Positions 1 to 8,661 of a stretch of 64,000 nucleotides of DNA are shown piece by piece. The translations under genes were made by a program, and so were the position numbers. The stretch is from Hymenobacter polaris (GTDB taxonomy: Bacteria; Bacteroidota; Bacteroidia; Cytophagales; Hymenobacteraceae), in contig NZ_JABBGH010000001.1 in NCBI RefSeq assembly GCF_012927305.1, forward strand, positions 186,001 to 250,000, read 5' to 3'. The notes under the pieces were generated by a model that ran no database searches, was not told where the DNA came from, and saw only the letters and a list, made by a program, of their open reading frames with translations. The first letter of the stretch is position 1; each line of letters begins with the position of its first letter.

Positions 1-794
1 CAGCGCTCCCAAAATTTATCAAACCAGTTATAGGTGCGAATCATGTACACCGACAGCCCGGCCGTGAGCAGCCCCAGGGCCAGGTAAAACGGCACCGTAT
101 TGAGAATCCAGGAGTTGGTGATGAGGGCGAACGGCTGGCCCGCGTACAAGGCCTTGGACACCACCGTGGCCGTGGCCGACGAGATGAGCAGCGGAATAAA
201 ATACTGGGCCGGCAGCTCGAGTAAAATAACCTCCACCGCAAACAGCACGCCCGTAATGGGCGCGTTGAAGATGGCTGCCACGCCCGCCGCCGCCCCGCAC
301 CCGGTGAGCAGCCGGCGCCGGCGCCGCCCCGCCCGCAAAATGCGCGACGCATTGGAGCCGATGGCCGCGCCGGTGACGGAAATGGGCGCCTCGGTGCCCG
401 CCGAGCCGCCAAACGACACCGTGAGAAAGGCCGTAACCAGCTGCGAGTACAGCTTGGAGCGCGGCACGATGGAGCTTTCGCGGGCCGTGTTGTAGATGAT
501 GGCGCCAATGCCCCGGCCCAGGTTGCCGCCCAGCAAGTACTTGGTAAAGAGCACCGTGAGGGTAATGCCGATGATGGGGTAGAGCGAAAGCGCAAACACC
601 CGGTTGGGCTCAGTTACGGCGTCGGCCAACTGCTGCTGCTGCCAGTGCACGGCCGTTTTGAGCAGCACCGCCGCCAGGCCGGCTAGCACGCCCACCAGCC
701 CCGCCAGCAGCAGCACGTACATGCGCTCGTCGATGTGGCGCAGGCGCCACAGCAGCAAGGGATTGAGGAGGCGGTAGATGCGTTTCTGCGCCAT
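1..794 (-). CDS. ClC-family chloride channel/transporter, 5' part (gene runs off the left edge)
   Basis: The reading frame opens at an ATG at 794 and stays open to the window edge, giving about 264 N-terminal residues. It is a multi-pass membrane protein: after a basic start (MAQKRIYRLL) come hydrophobic spans such as VLLLAGLVGVLAGLAAVLL. Two ClC signatures are visible: FGGSAGTEAPISVTGAAIGS, matching the GxxGxEGP anion-pathway loop with its gating glutamate, and GVAAIFNAPITGVLFAVE, matching the GxxAxFNAP motif. ClC proteins move chloride (or exchange Cl-/H+) across the inner membrane. About the last third of the usual core and any CBS domains lie outside the window. Exchanger or channel cannot be decided. 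The family call is firm. Confidence 0.9.
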   Translation of the reverse strand, partial: MAQKRIYRLLNPLLLWRLRHIDERMYVLLLAGLVGVLAGLAAVLLKTAVHWQQQQLADAVTEPNRVFALSLYPIIGITLTVLFTKYLLGGNLGRGIGAIIYNTARESSIVPRSKLYSQLVTAFLTVSFGGSAGTEAPISVTGAAIGSNASRILRAGRRRRRLLTGCGAAAGVAAIFNAPITGVLFAVEVILLELPAQYFIPLLISSATATVVSKALYAGQPFALITNSWILNTVPFYLALGLLTAGLSVYMIRTYNWFDKFWER

Positions 795-949
795 GTGCCG
801 AAGGTAGGCAACTCTGAGGCGCCTAGGGTAGTTTTTGGGTGGCAGCAACTTTCGCGCCGCTTCTTGATAGCTATACGGGGTTGAGTATGACCCGAGGGTC
901 AAGCTTTAAGCTGAGAGTAGGTAAGTGAGGTGAGTAAAACAAATGGGCG

Positions 950-1033
950 GTCATGCTGAGCCTGTCGAAGCATCTCTCCCGCGCTGCCTAGGGCTGTTGT
1001 TCGGTAGAGATGCTTCGACAGGCTCAGCATGAC
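950..1033. repeat. R1-family intergenic palindrome, copy 1
   Basis: Two perfect 28-base arms (950-977 and 1006-1033) flank a 28-base centre holding CCTAGG. Each arm starts GTCATGCTGAGC and ends GAAGCATCTCT, and is itself a small hairpin (ATGCT...AGCAT). It lies just downstream of the minus-strand nuclease gene and may act as its terminator. Six relatives occur in the window. Confidence 0.9.
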
Positions 1034-1077
1034 GTTTTTTTACTTATACCTTGTTCAATAGCCTGCTCCTAGGGCCC

Positions 1078-4000
1078 TTACCGCGCGCAAATGCCGCGGT
1101 ACGGGCAATACTCGCACTTGGCCAGGTCGTCGGTTTTGCGAATGGCCTCGTTGGGGTCGAGGATGCGGTGGGCCAGCCGACGTATCAGCGTGGCGCTGGC
1201 TTGCAGGAAATCGGTTTCGTCGGTGGCCTCGGTGATGAAGCCGAGCGGCGCCATGAGCAAGCCCTCGTCGATGTTGCGCAGCGAGAGGATGGCGGCTTCC
1301 GAGCCGGGCGGGGCGGGGCGCCGCAAGTCGCTTTCCAGCATGAAGCGGTAGAGCCAGAGCTGGCGCACCTTGTCGGCCCCGCTGCTCGACTCGGTGAGCA
1401 GGCGCTCGGCGGCTTCGGCGGCGGTGAGGGGCGTGCGGGTGCCGCGCAGGTTCAACTCGTTGCGGTGCACCAGGCCCGTTTTGTAGTCCACCACGCGGCG
1501 GCGGCCGTCGGGCAGCGCGTCGATGCGGTCGGCGCGGCCGCGCAGGCGCAGGGGCAGCGGCTCGGTTTCGCCCGGCAAGTCCACGAAGACGGTGGCCACC
1601 AGGTCGGTTTCCTGGGCGGCAATGTGCAGCGGCAGCACCAGCGGCTGGCTGGGCAGGCTCTCGAAGTACTTGCGGATGATGCGCACGGCCACCTGCCCCA
1701 GCACGTAGTTGAGGCCGTCGTCGGGGCGGGCCTGGCGCTCGGCTTCTTCCTGGCGCAACTGGCGGCGCACCTCGGCGGGCACTTTTTGCAGCAACTCGGG
1801 CAGGTCGGCGGCGGTCAGGGGCTGGCCGCTTTGCTCGAAGGGCTTCAGCAGGTGCTCCAGCGCGTCGTGCACCACCGTGCCGAAGCCATCCACCCCTAGG
1901 GTCTCCTCCACTTCCTCGTTTTCCTGAAAGCGGGCCAGGCGCGAAAAGTAGAATTTCAGGGTGCACGCCAGGTACTCGTTGAGGGCCGAGGGCGAGAGGC
2001 CGCGCTCCAGCACCCCGCGCAGGGCGGCCAGCATCACGTCGTCCTTTGGCAGGGTCAGGTCACCGGCCGGCCCGGCGCCTAGGCCCGCGCCGGGCCCTAG
2101 CGGCGAACTATTCCGCGCCGCATCGTCCACTTCGGCGCCCACGCGGGACCCTAGGGAAGCGGGGGCGGGCGCGTCGGTGGGCACTTCTACCAGCAAATCT
2201 TCCACCGTCAGCGCTGGGTTTTGGGGGGCTAGGTCGTCTACCAGCTGGCGCAGAAAGCGGCTGCGCTCGCCGGCTTTCACGCCCTCGGCGCCGGGCAGCA
2301 CGTGCACCAAATCGACGCGGGCGGCGCGCTGCAGCAGGCGCCAGAAATTATAGGCGGTGCCGGCCTCGGCGTCGGCGTAGGTGGGCAGGTTGAACTGCGT
2401 GAGCACGTCGTAGGGAAACAGCGACTGCTGGCGCTTGGGCGCGGGCAGCGTGTTCTCGTTGCAGCTCAGGATGATAACGTGGTCGAAGTCCAAGGCCCGC
2501 GTTTCGAGCAAGCCCATAATCTGCACCTCGGCCAGCGGCTCGCCGGCAAAGGGCAGGCGGGTGCGCCGCATCTGCTCGTACAAAAAGCGCCGGAACGAGC
2601 GCACGCTCAGGCGCTGCTCGCGGCAGTCGAAGGCCGAATCGAGCTGCCGCACCAGCGTGTAAAACAAGTACAGGTACTCGGCCTCGATGGCCGAGTGGTC
2701 GTGCTCGTACACCTGCTTGAGCAAGTCGATGAGCGTATAGCAGGCTCGGATGATGTCGTCGCAGTTGTTCCAGGGCTGAAACAGCGCCCCAATGAGCGGG
2801 TGGCCCTGCCCGAGGGCCAGCAAATCGGGCGCGGGCAGCAGCACCATATGGCGCTGCACGATGGTGCGGCAAATGTTGTCGAGCAGGCCGTGGTACTGCG
2901 GCGCATCCGCCTGCTTATCCAGCCACTGCTGGTAGCGGCGCAAAAACGGGTGCGCCAGCAGCTTGGTCACGGCCAGGTGGTGGTAGCGCGGCACGCCGTA
3001 GTCGGGGCCAGTTTCGCCCTCGCGCACGCCCGTCAGGTGCACCTCAAACAGTAAATCGACCAAATTGAACAGGGCCGTGCTTTGAAAGCTGAGGCCCATC
3101 GTCACGTTGAACTCGGGCACGATTTCCCGTGGGGGCAGGCCGTGCAGCACGGGCAGCAGCAGGGTTTCGTCGGGCAGCACCACGGCCACGCTGGCGCGGG
3201 GGTGGCGCAGGCGGGCCGCGGCCAGCAGCTGGCCGGCCAGCTTGCCCTGGGCGCTGGCGTTGGCCACGCCCAGCAGGCGCACGTGGTGGGGCGCCTGGCG
3301 CAGATGCTCGTGCAAGGTGAAGGTGTCGCGCGGCAAATTCCAGCGCTGCCAGTAGCGGCGCAGGGCCTGCCCGGCGCGGTTGGGCGAGTCGTCTTCGAGG
3401 TAAAAGGGGTCGGCGTCGAAGTACAGCTCGGCCCGGTCGTGCTTGCGCAGCAGGTTGATGAATTTTTCTTCAGACTTGCTGAGTTGCCCTAGGCCCACAA
3501 AAACGTGGCGGGCAGGCAATTCGCGCTTGGGGTCGGCCAGCTCGGCTTGCAGGTGCTGCACAGCGCGGCGGTAGGCCAGGCCGGGGTAGGCCAGGTGCTG
3601 GGGGCGCAGGCGCTTCTTAAACTGCCGGTACACCCGGTGCAGTTGCCCCCAGAAGCCGAAGTAGCGGTCCAGCCCGGTGGTTTTCTGGCCCGGCTCCAGC
3701 TGCCAGCGCTCTAAGGCTTTGGCCTCGGCCAGGTAGGCAAACACCTCCTTGGTATCGGCCAGGTTTTGGTCGAGGGCCGAAAAATCTTGCAGCAGCAACC
3801 CGCTCCAGCCCACAAAGTGGTCGAACTGCAGGCTCGGGTCGATGTCACGAAAAATATCGAACAGCAGCAGCTGCAAAGCAATGGGCTCTTCGAGCTGCAC
3901 CTGGGCGCGCTCCACCATGTAGTCCTCCATGGCCGCGATGCGCGGGGCCCACAGTGCCTGGCCCAGGGGTGTAGCCAGGGCCAACTCATTCTGCAAGTAC

Positions 4001-4158
4001 ACCACCGCCCGGCGCGTGGGCACCACCACCACTAGGTCGCTCAGCTCCTCGGCGGGGCCGTAGGTGGCGAGTAGCTCGTGGGCCACGGCGGCCAAAAACG
4101 AGCGGGGCGCGGCGCCGGCCGCCGCCAGCAGCGGCGCCAGGGTAGGAGAGGGGTGCAT
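1078..4158 (-). CDS. PD-(D/E)XK nuclease family protein, AddB-like
   Basis: A 1026-residue protein with the plan of AddB-type recombination nucleases. The N-terminal half resembles a UvrD-like helicase fold that has lost its ATPase motif: it has VVVVPTRRAVVYLQNELA near residue 50 but no Walker A lysine. The C-terminal nuclease shows D877 in GRADRID and D891-Y-K893 in RVVDYKTG. Cysteines C732 (in LACTLKF) and C1015, C1018 and C1024 (in KCEYCPYRGIC) match the four-cysteine Fe-S cluster of AddB/RecB-like nucleases. The likely role is double-strand-break end processing with an AddA-like helicase, which is not seen here. The ATG at 4158 follows a TACCTTTG box, supporting the start and a leaderless mRNA. 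Confidence 0.85.
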   Translation of the reverse strand: MHPSPTLAPLLAAAGAAPRSFLAAVAHELLATYGPAEELSDLVVVVPTRRAVVYLQNELALATPLGQALWAPRIAAMEDYMVERAQVQLEEPIALQLLLFDIFRDIDPSLQFDHFVGWSGLLLQDFSALDQNLADTKEVFAYLAEAKALERWQLEPGQKTTGLDRYFGFWGQLHRVYRQFKKRLRPQHLAYPGLAYRRAVQHLQAELADPKRELPARHVFVGLGQLSKSEEKFINLLRKHDRAELYFDADPFYLEDDSPNRAGQALRRYWQRWNLPRDTFTLHEHLRQAPHHVRLLGVANASAQGKLAGQLLAAARLRHPRASVAVVLPDETLLLPVLHGLPPREIVPEFNVTMGLSFQSTALFNLVDLLFEVHLTGVREGETGPDYGVPRYHHLAVTKLLAHPFLRRYQQWLDKQADAPQYHGLLDNICRTIVQRHMVLLPAPDLLALGQGHPLIGALFQPWNNCDDIIRACYTLIDLLKQVYEHDHSAIEAEYLYLFYTLVRQLDSAFDCREQRLSVRSFRRFLYEQMRRTRLPFAGEPLAEVQIMGLLETRALDFDHVIILSCNENTLPAPKRQQSLFPYDVLTQFNLPTYADAEAGTAYNFWRLLQRAARVDLVHVLPGAEGVKAGERSRFLRQLVDDLAPQNPALTVEDLLVEVPTDAPAPASLGSRVGAEVDDAARNSSPLGPGAGLGAGPAGDLTLPKDDVMLAALRGVLERGLSPSALNEYLACTLKFYFSRLARFQENEEVEETLGVDGFGTVVHDALEHLLKPFEQSGQPLTAADLPELLQKVPAEVRRQLRQEEAERQARPDDGLNYVLGQVAVRIIRKYFESLPSQPLVLPLHIAAQETDLVATVFVDLPGETEPLPLRLRGRADRIDALPDGRRRVVDYKTGLVHRNELNLRGTRTPLTAAEAAERLLTESSSGADKVRQLWLYRFMLESDLRRPAPPGSEAAILSLRNIDEGLLMAPLGFITEATDETDFLQASATLIRRLAHRILDPNEAIRKTDDLAKCEYCPYRGICAR

Positions 4159-4165
4159 AACCCCC

Positions 4166-4173
4166 CAAAGGTA
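4166..4173 (-). promoter_or_regulatory. Putative -7 box of the AddB-like gene
   Basis: On the minus strand TACCTTTG, an exact match to Bacteroidota TAnnTTTG, lies 7 nt before the ATG at 4158. The same octamer occurs 8 nt before the ATG of serS and of hisS. No TTG at -33 is evident here. Confidence 0.5.
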
Positions 4174-5214
4174 CGCCAGGGCCTAGGGCCGGTGGGGCCC
4201 GCCAAGCCGCCCCGACCACCCCCGGCAAATGGTATTTTGGTGAGTTTAAATATGCCTTGTCGGCCAGGGAATAGCGGAATCTGAGCCAGTAGAAGCGGCA
4301 GTTGACATATAAAAGACGTTTTTTTCGTGGTACTTAAGCAATTTTGAACTGCACTAAGGCACTGTTTGCCCGCTTTAGTGCTGCCTGGTAATGCCTGCCG
4401 ACCCGTCTCCCCACATCCCGCCGCCACCCCGAGCTGCCGCGGGTAGCTGCGCGCGGTGTGCCGTGCGCCACTACTGCGCCGTATACGCGCCGCACACCGT
4501 GGCTCCCCCTATCAACTGCCCGTTTGGGCCCGGCCTGGGCAGTGCCGCTTCCGAGCGTAAGTAAGCGCACGGCCTTGCTTGGGCGGGTAGCTTATAGACT
4601 ACGTAATCCGCTTAAAATTATATTTTATACGATAGATTAACAGGGCGATAAAAGTAGGTAGCAACTACTTGAAAAGGCGTTAATTGTGGGTGAAAGCCTC
4701 TATGAGGCCCTAGGACCTGCGAAGAACTCACGGTGGCCAGCTGCTTAGTAAATAACCGAGCTTAGAGGTATTGTGCAAACGGACCCCGCTAGCGTGCCAT
4801 GGCTTTTGCGGCCGTTTTAGACCTTGGGAGAGAAACGGGTACGGTTGATGGCCCAGTTGTTCGGCTTGGTCGCCCGCGAGGGTAAGCTCGATGGGGAGCC
4901 GCCGGACCTTTGCGTTGCGCAGGCGGCCTGCTGGCGGTACTTGCCGCTGGGTATTTGCCGCCCGCGCTACCCCTGGCATGACACCCACTACTTTTTCCTC
5001 GCTTTCGTGCCAGCGCCCTCCCGAGGTGCCTGCCGCGGGCTGCCTTCGCTGCTGGGCCGCTGGCTACTGCGCCGCCTACGCGCCAGCCAGCGCAGTGCAG
5101 CCGCCCCCCACCTGTCCCCTGCTGATGCAGCCACTGCCAGTGCCCTCGCGGCAGCGGCGCTGCGGGGGCTAGCCGCCGGCCGGTAACTTCGGCCGCCGAA
5201 CTGGTTTGTATGCT
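4174..5214. other. About 1 kb non-coding stretch between divergent genes
   Basis: I recognise no gene here. The open frames are short and resemble nothing I know. Part of it (about 4230-4340 and 4600-4760) is clearly more A+T-rich than the genes around it. An imperfect hairpin, CACTAAGGC with GCTTTAGTG, sits at about 4351-4380. The stretch must hold the promoter of the PIG-L gene; TAACTTCG at 5184 is one mismatch from TAnnTTTG. A decayed gene is possible but not shown. Confidence 0.5.
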
Positions 5215-7794
5215 ATGACCCGCTTTTTCTGCGCCTCCTTGCGCCTGGTGCTCGCTCTGGTACTTGTTAATTGCTCATTGATAATTGCGCAGGCACAGGC
5301 GCCCAAAACCTACTCTTCGTCCGAGATTTTGCAGGGCTTGAAAAAGCTCGACACCTTAGGGTCGGTGATGTACATCGCCGCCCACCCCGACGACGAGAAC
5401 ACCCGCCTGCTGGCCTACCTGGCCAACGAGCGCCACCTCGAAACCAGCTACCTCAGCCTCACCAGGGGCGACGGCGGCCAGGACCTCATCGGCCCCGAGC
5501 TGCGCGAGCAGCTGGGCGTCATCCGCACCCAGGAGCTGCTGGCGGCCCGCCGCATCGACGGGGCCAAGCAGTTCTTCACCCGCGCCAACGACTTCGGCTT
5601 CAGCAAAACCTCGCAGGAGGCGCTCAGCGTCTGGGACCACCAGCAGGTGCTCTCTGACGCGGTGTGGATTATCCGCCAGCAGCGGCCCGACGTGCTCATC
5701 ACCCGCTTCCCGCCCGACCCTAGGGCCGGCCACGGCCACCACCAGGCCAGCGCCATTATCGCCGCCGAGGCCTTCGACGCGGCCGGCGACCCCAAGCGCT
5801 TCCCCGAGCAGCTTAAGTACGTGCAGGTGTGGCAGCCCAAGCGCCTGTACTGGAACACCGGCAGCTTCTTCGTGAAGCCCGGCGAGAACATGGACGGCTA
5901 CCTCAAGCTCGACGCGGGCGGATACAACCCGCTGCTTGGCCAGAGCTACGGCGAAATCGCGGCCCACTCACGCTCGCAGCACCGCAGCCAGGGCTTCGGC
6001 GCCGCCGCCCAGCGCGGCGAGGCCATCGAGTACTTCCAGTTCGTGAAAGGTACGCCCGCCAAAACCGATTTATTTGAAGGCATCGACCAAACCTGGAACC
6101 GCGTGCCCGGCGGCGCAGCCATTGGGAAAATGGTGGAGGACGTGATTCGGAAATATGATGCGAGTAACCCCAGCGCTAGCGTGGCGGGGCTGGAAAAGGT
6201 TTTTCAGGGACTCGCTTCGTTGATGACGGTGGATAAAGACCACTTTTGGATTCAAAAAAAGTTGCAGGAAGAATCCGTTCTGATGCAGGCCTGCGCAGGT
6301 GTTTATGCGGAGGCAACCGTTAGCGAGCCAGCGCTAGCCAGTGGCGGTGAAGCCCTTGTTACTTATGATATAATCAATCGGTCGGGTCTGCCCATCAGGT
6401 TAGAGCAGGTTAGGCTCAGCAGGGCTCACTTTAAGGGAGATGCTACCACTATTACGCTCGACGATGAAGCACCCGACTCCAAGCAAGCCATTACACTAGG
6501 CGCGGGCAAGCACGCAACTGGTACGCTTCCACTCAAGGGATTTACTAATGCCCTTATTTCGCAGCCTTATTGGCTGCGCGAACCAGGCTCAGTGGGCATG
6601 TATAAGCTTTCAGAGCCTGAGTCAGACTATCTGCGCGGTCAGCCTGAAAATGACCCTGTTGCCACTGCTACTTTTCGCTATGCAGTGGGGGAGAAACGGT
6701 TCAAATCAATCACCGTCCCCGTCCAGTACAAGCACACCGACCCGGTGCTGGGTGAGCTGTACGAGCCGCTGGTGGTGGTACCGCCGGTGCTGGTGAACAT
6801 TCCCGCCGCCCAGGCCTACGTCTTTGCCGACCAGCAGGCTAAGCCCGTGCCCGTGACCTTGCGGGCAGGCGCGGCCGGCGTGAGCGGCAGCCTGGCGCTG
6901 CAAGTGCCCGCCGGCTGGCAGGCCGAGCCGGCCGCGGCGCCGTTCAGCTTCAAGAGCAAGGACGAGGAGCAGACCGTCACCTTTATGCTGCGGCCCCTAG
7001 GGGGCGCGGCCGAGGGTAAGAGCGAGCTACGCGCCGTGGCCACCGTGGGCGGGCAGTCCTACAGCCGGGGTATCCAAACCATCAAGTACCCGCACATTCC
7101 GACCCAAACGCTGTTTCCGGAGGCTAGCGCGCCGCTAGTACGCCTGCGCGTGGCGCGGGGCCACACCCAAACCATCGGCTACCTAATGGGCGCCGGCGAC
7201 CAGGTGCCCGAGGCCCTGCGCCAGCTCGGCTACGCCGTGACCCTGCTCAACCCCGCCACCGACCTCACGCCCGAGCGCCTCGCCCGCTACGACGCCGTGG
7301 TGCTGGGCGTGCGCGCCTACAACACCGTGGAGCAGCTCAAAACCCAGCAGCCCGCCCTGCTGCGTTACGTCGAAAACGGCGGCACCCTACTGGTGCAGTA
7401 CGTGGTGAACCGCGGCACGGTGCTGCCCGAAATCGGCCCCTACCCGCTCACGCTCTCCAACAACCGTATCACCGTCGAGAACACGCCCGTCACCTTCCTC
7501 AAGCCGTCGGTGCCGCTGCTGAGCGCGCCCAACCAGCTCACGCCCGCCGACTTTGCCACCGGCTGGGTGCAGGAGCAGGGCCTGTACTACCCCTCGGCCT
7601 GGGACGCGCACTACCAGCCCGTCATTGCCAGCCACGACCCCGGCGAGGCCGAGCAGCAAAGTGCCATCCTGGTGGCGCCCTACGGCAAGGGGCGCTACAT
7701 CTACACCGGCCTTGCGCTGTTCCGGCAGCTGCCGGCTGGCGTGCCGGGCGCCTACCGCGTGCTGGCCAATTTGGTTGAGTCGAACGGGAAGTAG
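5215..7794 (+). CDS. Secreted PIG-L family deacetylase
   Basis: An 859-residue protein with a signal peptide (hydrophobic stretch LVLALVLVNCSLIIAQA, then AQA-PKTYS). A LmbE/PIG-L domain fills roughly residues 40-300: AHPDDEN at 56-62 is the metal-binding HPDDE motif, and GHGHHQAS at about 172-179 supplies the later histidines. These zinc enzymes remove N-acetyl groups from amino sugars. The rest is beta-rich, ending in a domain with YDAVVLGVRAYN and ALLRYVENGGTLLVQY that looks like a glutamine-amidotransferase-like (ThuA/GATase) fold, a common partner in large Bacteroidota PIG-L proteins. The ATG at 5215 is preferred to an upstream TTG at 5206 because it leaves a normal signal peptide. The PAP2 gene follows after 9 nt. 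The substrate is unknown. Confidence 0.85.
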   Translation: MTRFFCASLRLVLALVLVNCSLIIAQAQAPKTYSSSEILQGLKKLDTLGSVMYIAAHPDDENTRLLAYLANERHLETSYLSLTRGDGGQDLIGPELREQLGVIRTQELLAARRIDGAKQFFTRANDFGFSKTSQEALSVWDHQQVLSDAVWIIRQQRPDVLITRFPPDPRAGHGHHQASAIIAAEAFDAAGDPKRFPEQLKYVQVWQPKRLYWNTGSFFVKPGENMDGYLKLDAGGYNPLLGQSYGEIAAHSRSQHRSQGFGAAAQRGEAIEYFQFVKGTPAKTDLFEGIDQTWNRVPGGAAIGKMVEDVIRKYDASNPSASVAGLEKVFQGLASLMTVDKDHFWIQKKLQEESVLMQACAGVYAEATVSEPALASGGEALVTYDIINRSGLPIRLEQVRLSRAHFKGDATTITLDDEAPDSKQAITLGAGKHATGTLPLKGFTNALISQPYWLREPGSVGMYKLSEPESDYLRGQPENDPVATATFRYAVGEKRFKSITVPVQYKHTDPVLGELYEPLVVVPPVLVNIPAAQAYVFADQQAKPVPVTLRAGAAGVSGSLALQVPAGWQAEPAAAPFSFKSKDEEQTVTFMLRPLGGAAEGKSELRAVATVGGQSYSRGIQTIKYPHIPTQTLFPEASAPLVRLRVARGHTQTIGYLMGAGDQVPEALRQLGYAVTLLNPATDLTPERLARYDAVVLGVRAYNTVEQLKTQQPALLRYVENGGTLLVQYVVNRGTVLPEIGPYPLTLSNNRITVENTPVTFLKPSVPLLSAPNQLTPADFATGWVQEQGLYYPSAWDAHYQPVIASHDPGEAEQQSAILVAPYGKGRYIYTGLALFRQLPAGVPGAYRVLANLVESNGK

Positions 7795-7803
7795 CGCGAG
7801 CAG

Positions 7804-8463
7804 ATGCAACCCGCGCCCACCCTACGCCCCACGCAGGCACCGTGGCAGTGGCGCCCGCTGCTGGCTTTCACGGCGCTCACGGCCCTAGGGTGTCTGGTGC
7901 TCGCGCAATGGCTGGATAAGCCGGTGGCGCTGTGGCTGCACTATCATGCAGCCGGGGCAGTGCCGTTTTTTGAGTGGATAACGAATACGGCCGATGCGGC
8001 CCTACAAGCAACCTTCGTGGGCGGGCGGCCAACGCTATTTATCGGCCTAGGCTTGGCCTACGTGCTGGGCCGCTGGGTGCTGCGGCAACGCTGGGCCACG
8101 GTGTTTCTGCTGGTTTTGCTTACGCACCTGAGCAGCGTGGTAAGCGCGAGTATGCTGCAAGTGGCCGTGCACCGGCCCCGGCCGGCGGTGCTGTTTACGC
8201 CGGCGGCTGGGGTTTCCTTTTCGTTTCCCTCGCTGCACACGGCTACTTACTGGAGCCTGTTTTGGCCGCTGGCGCTGGCGTTTCCGCGCTGGCGGGGGCC
8301 GCTGCTGCTGGTGCCGGTGCTCATTGCCCTGGGGCGGCTGGTGCTGGGCGCGCACTACCCGAGCGATGTGTGGGCGGCCATCTGGCTGGTGGTGGCCTGG
8401 GCGGCGCTGTGGCAGTGGCTGCTGCGCTTAGGGGGCCTCGGGCTACGCAGGCTGCGGGGCTAG
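7804..8463 (+). CDS. PAP2-family membrane phosphatase
   Basis: A 219-residue integral membrane protein with about six hydrophobic spans. The acid-phosphatase signature is present: QVAVHRPRP (motif 1, with Q in place of the usual lysine), FPSLHTA (motif 2, PSxH) and GRLVLGAHYPSDV (motif 3, where the histidine is the phospho-acceptor and glycine replaces the usual serine). PAP2 enzymes dephosphorylate phosphatidic acid, undecaprenyl pyrophosphate or related lipid phosphates at the membrane. The start lies 9 nt after the PIG-L stop, so the two are probably co-transcribed. The motif 1 lysine change lowers certainty about activity. A terminator follows at 8522. Confidence 0.85.
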   Translation: MQPAPTLRPTQAPWQWRPLLAFTALTALGCLVLAQWLDKPVALWLHYHAAGAVPFFEWITNTADAALQATFVGGRPTLFIGLGLAYVLGRWVLRQRWATVFLLVLLTHLSSVVSASMLQVAVHRPRPAVLFTPAAGVSFSFPSLHTATYWSLFWPLALAFPRWRGPLLLVPVLIALGRLVLGAHYPSDVWAAIWLVVAWAALWQWLLRLGGLGLRRLRG

Positions 8464-8521
8464 CCGGCCCGGCTCGTGCGTCTGCCTCAGCGCCTTTTCA
8501 TCCGCTTGACTTTTAACTTGC

Positions 8522-8558
8522 GAGCCGTTTGCCCAAAAAGGCAGGCGGCTTGTTTTGT
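8522..8558 (+). terminator. Intrinsic terminator after the PAP2 gene
   Basis: Arms 8522-8533 (GAGCCGTTTGCC) and 8540-8551 (GGCAGGCGGCTT) pair over 12 positions with G-U wobbles around a CAAAAA loop and are followed by GTTTTGT. Confidence 0.7.
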
Positions 8559-8604
8559 ATTCTTAGCTAGCTATTATCGCTCCGCTGTCCGCGCTGCCTA
8601 GGCT

Positions 8605-8628
8605 CCCCCTCTCCCCAAGGAGAGGGGG
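8605..8628. repeat. Short G/C palindrome upstream of the aspartokinase gene
   Basis: CCCCCTCTCC (8605-8614) and GGAGAGGGGG (8619-8628) are perfect inverted arms with a CCAA loop. It lies 34 nt before the aspartokinase ATG. It may be a dispersed intergenic palindrome or a leader hairpin. Confidence 0.5.
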
Positions 8629-8661
8629 CCGGGGAGTAAGGTTCACCGGAACCACCTTCAC

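Noticed and set aside
1055..1966. Other-frame reading over the end of the nuclease gene
   Set aside because: Arg/Pro/Ala-rich shadow; the real frame has nuclease and cysteine motifs.
4824..5186. 120-codon open frame in the 1 kb gap
   Set aside because: Composition and lack of any familiar motif suggest chance; no promoter or partner.
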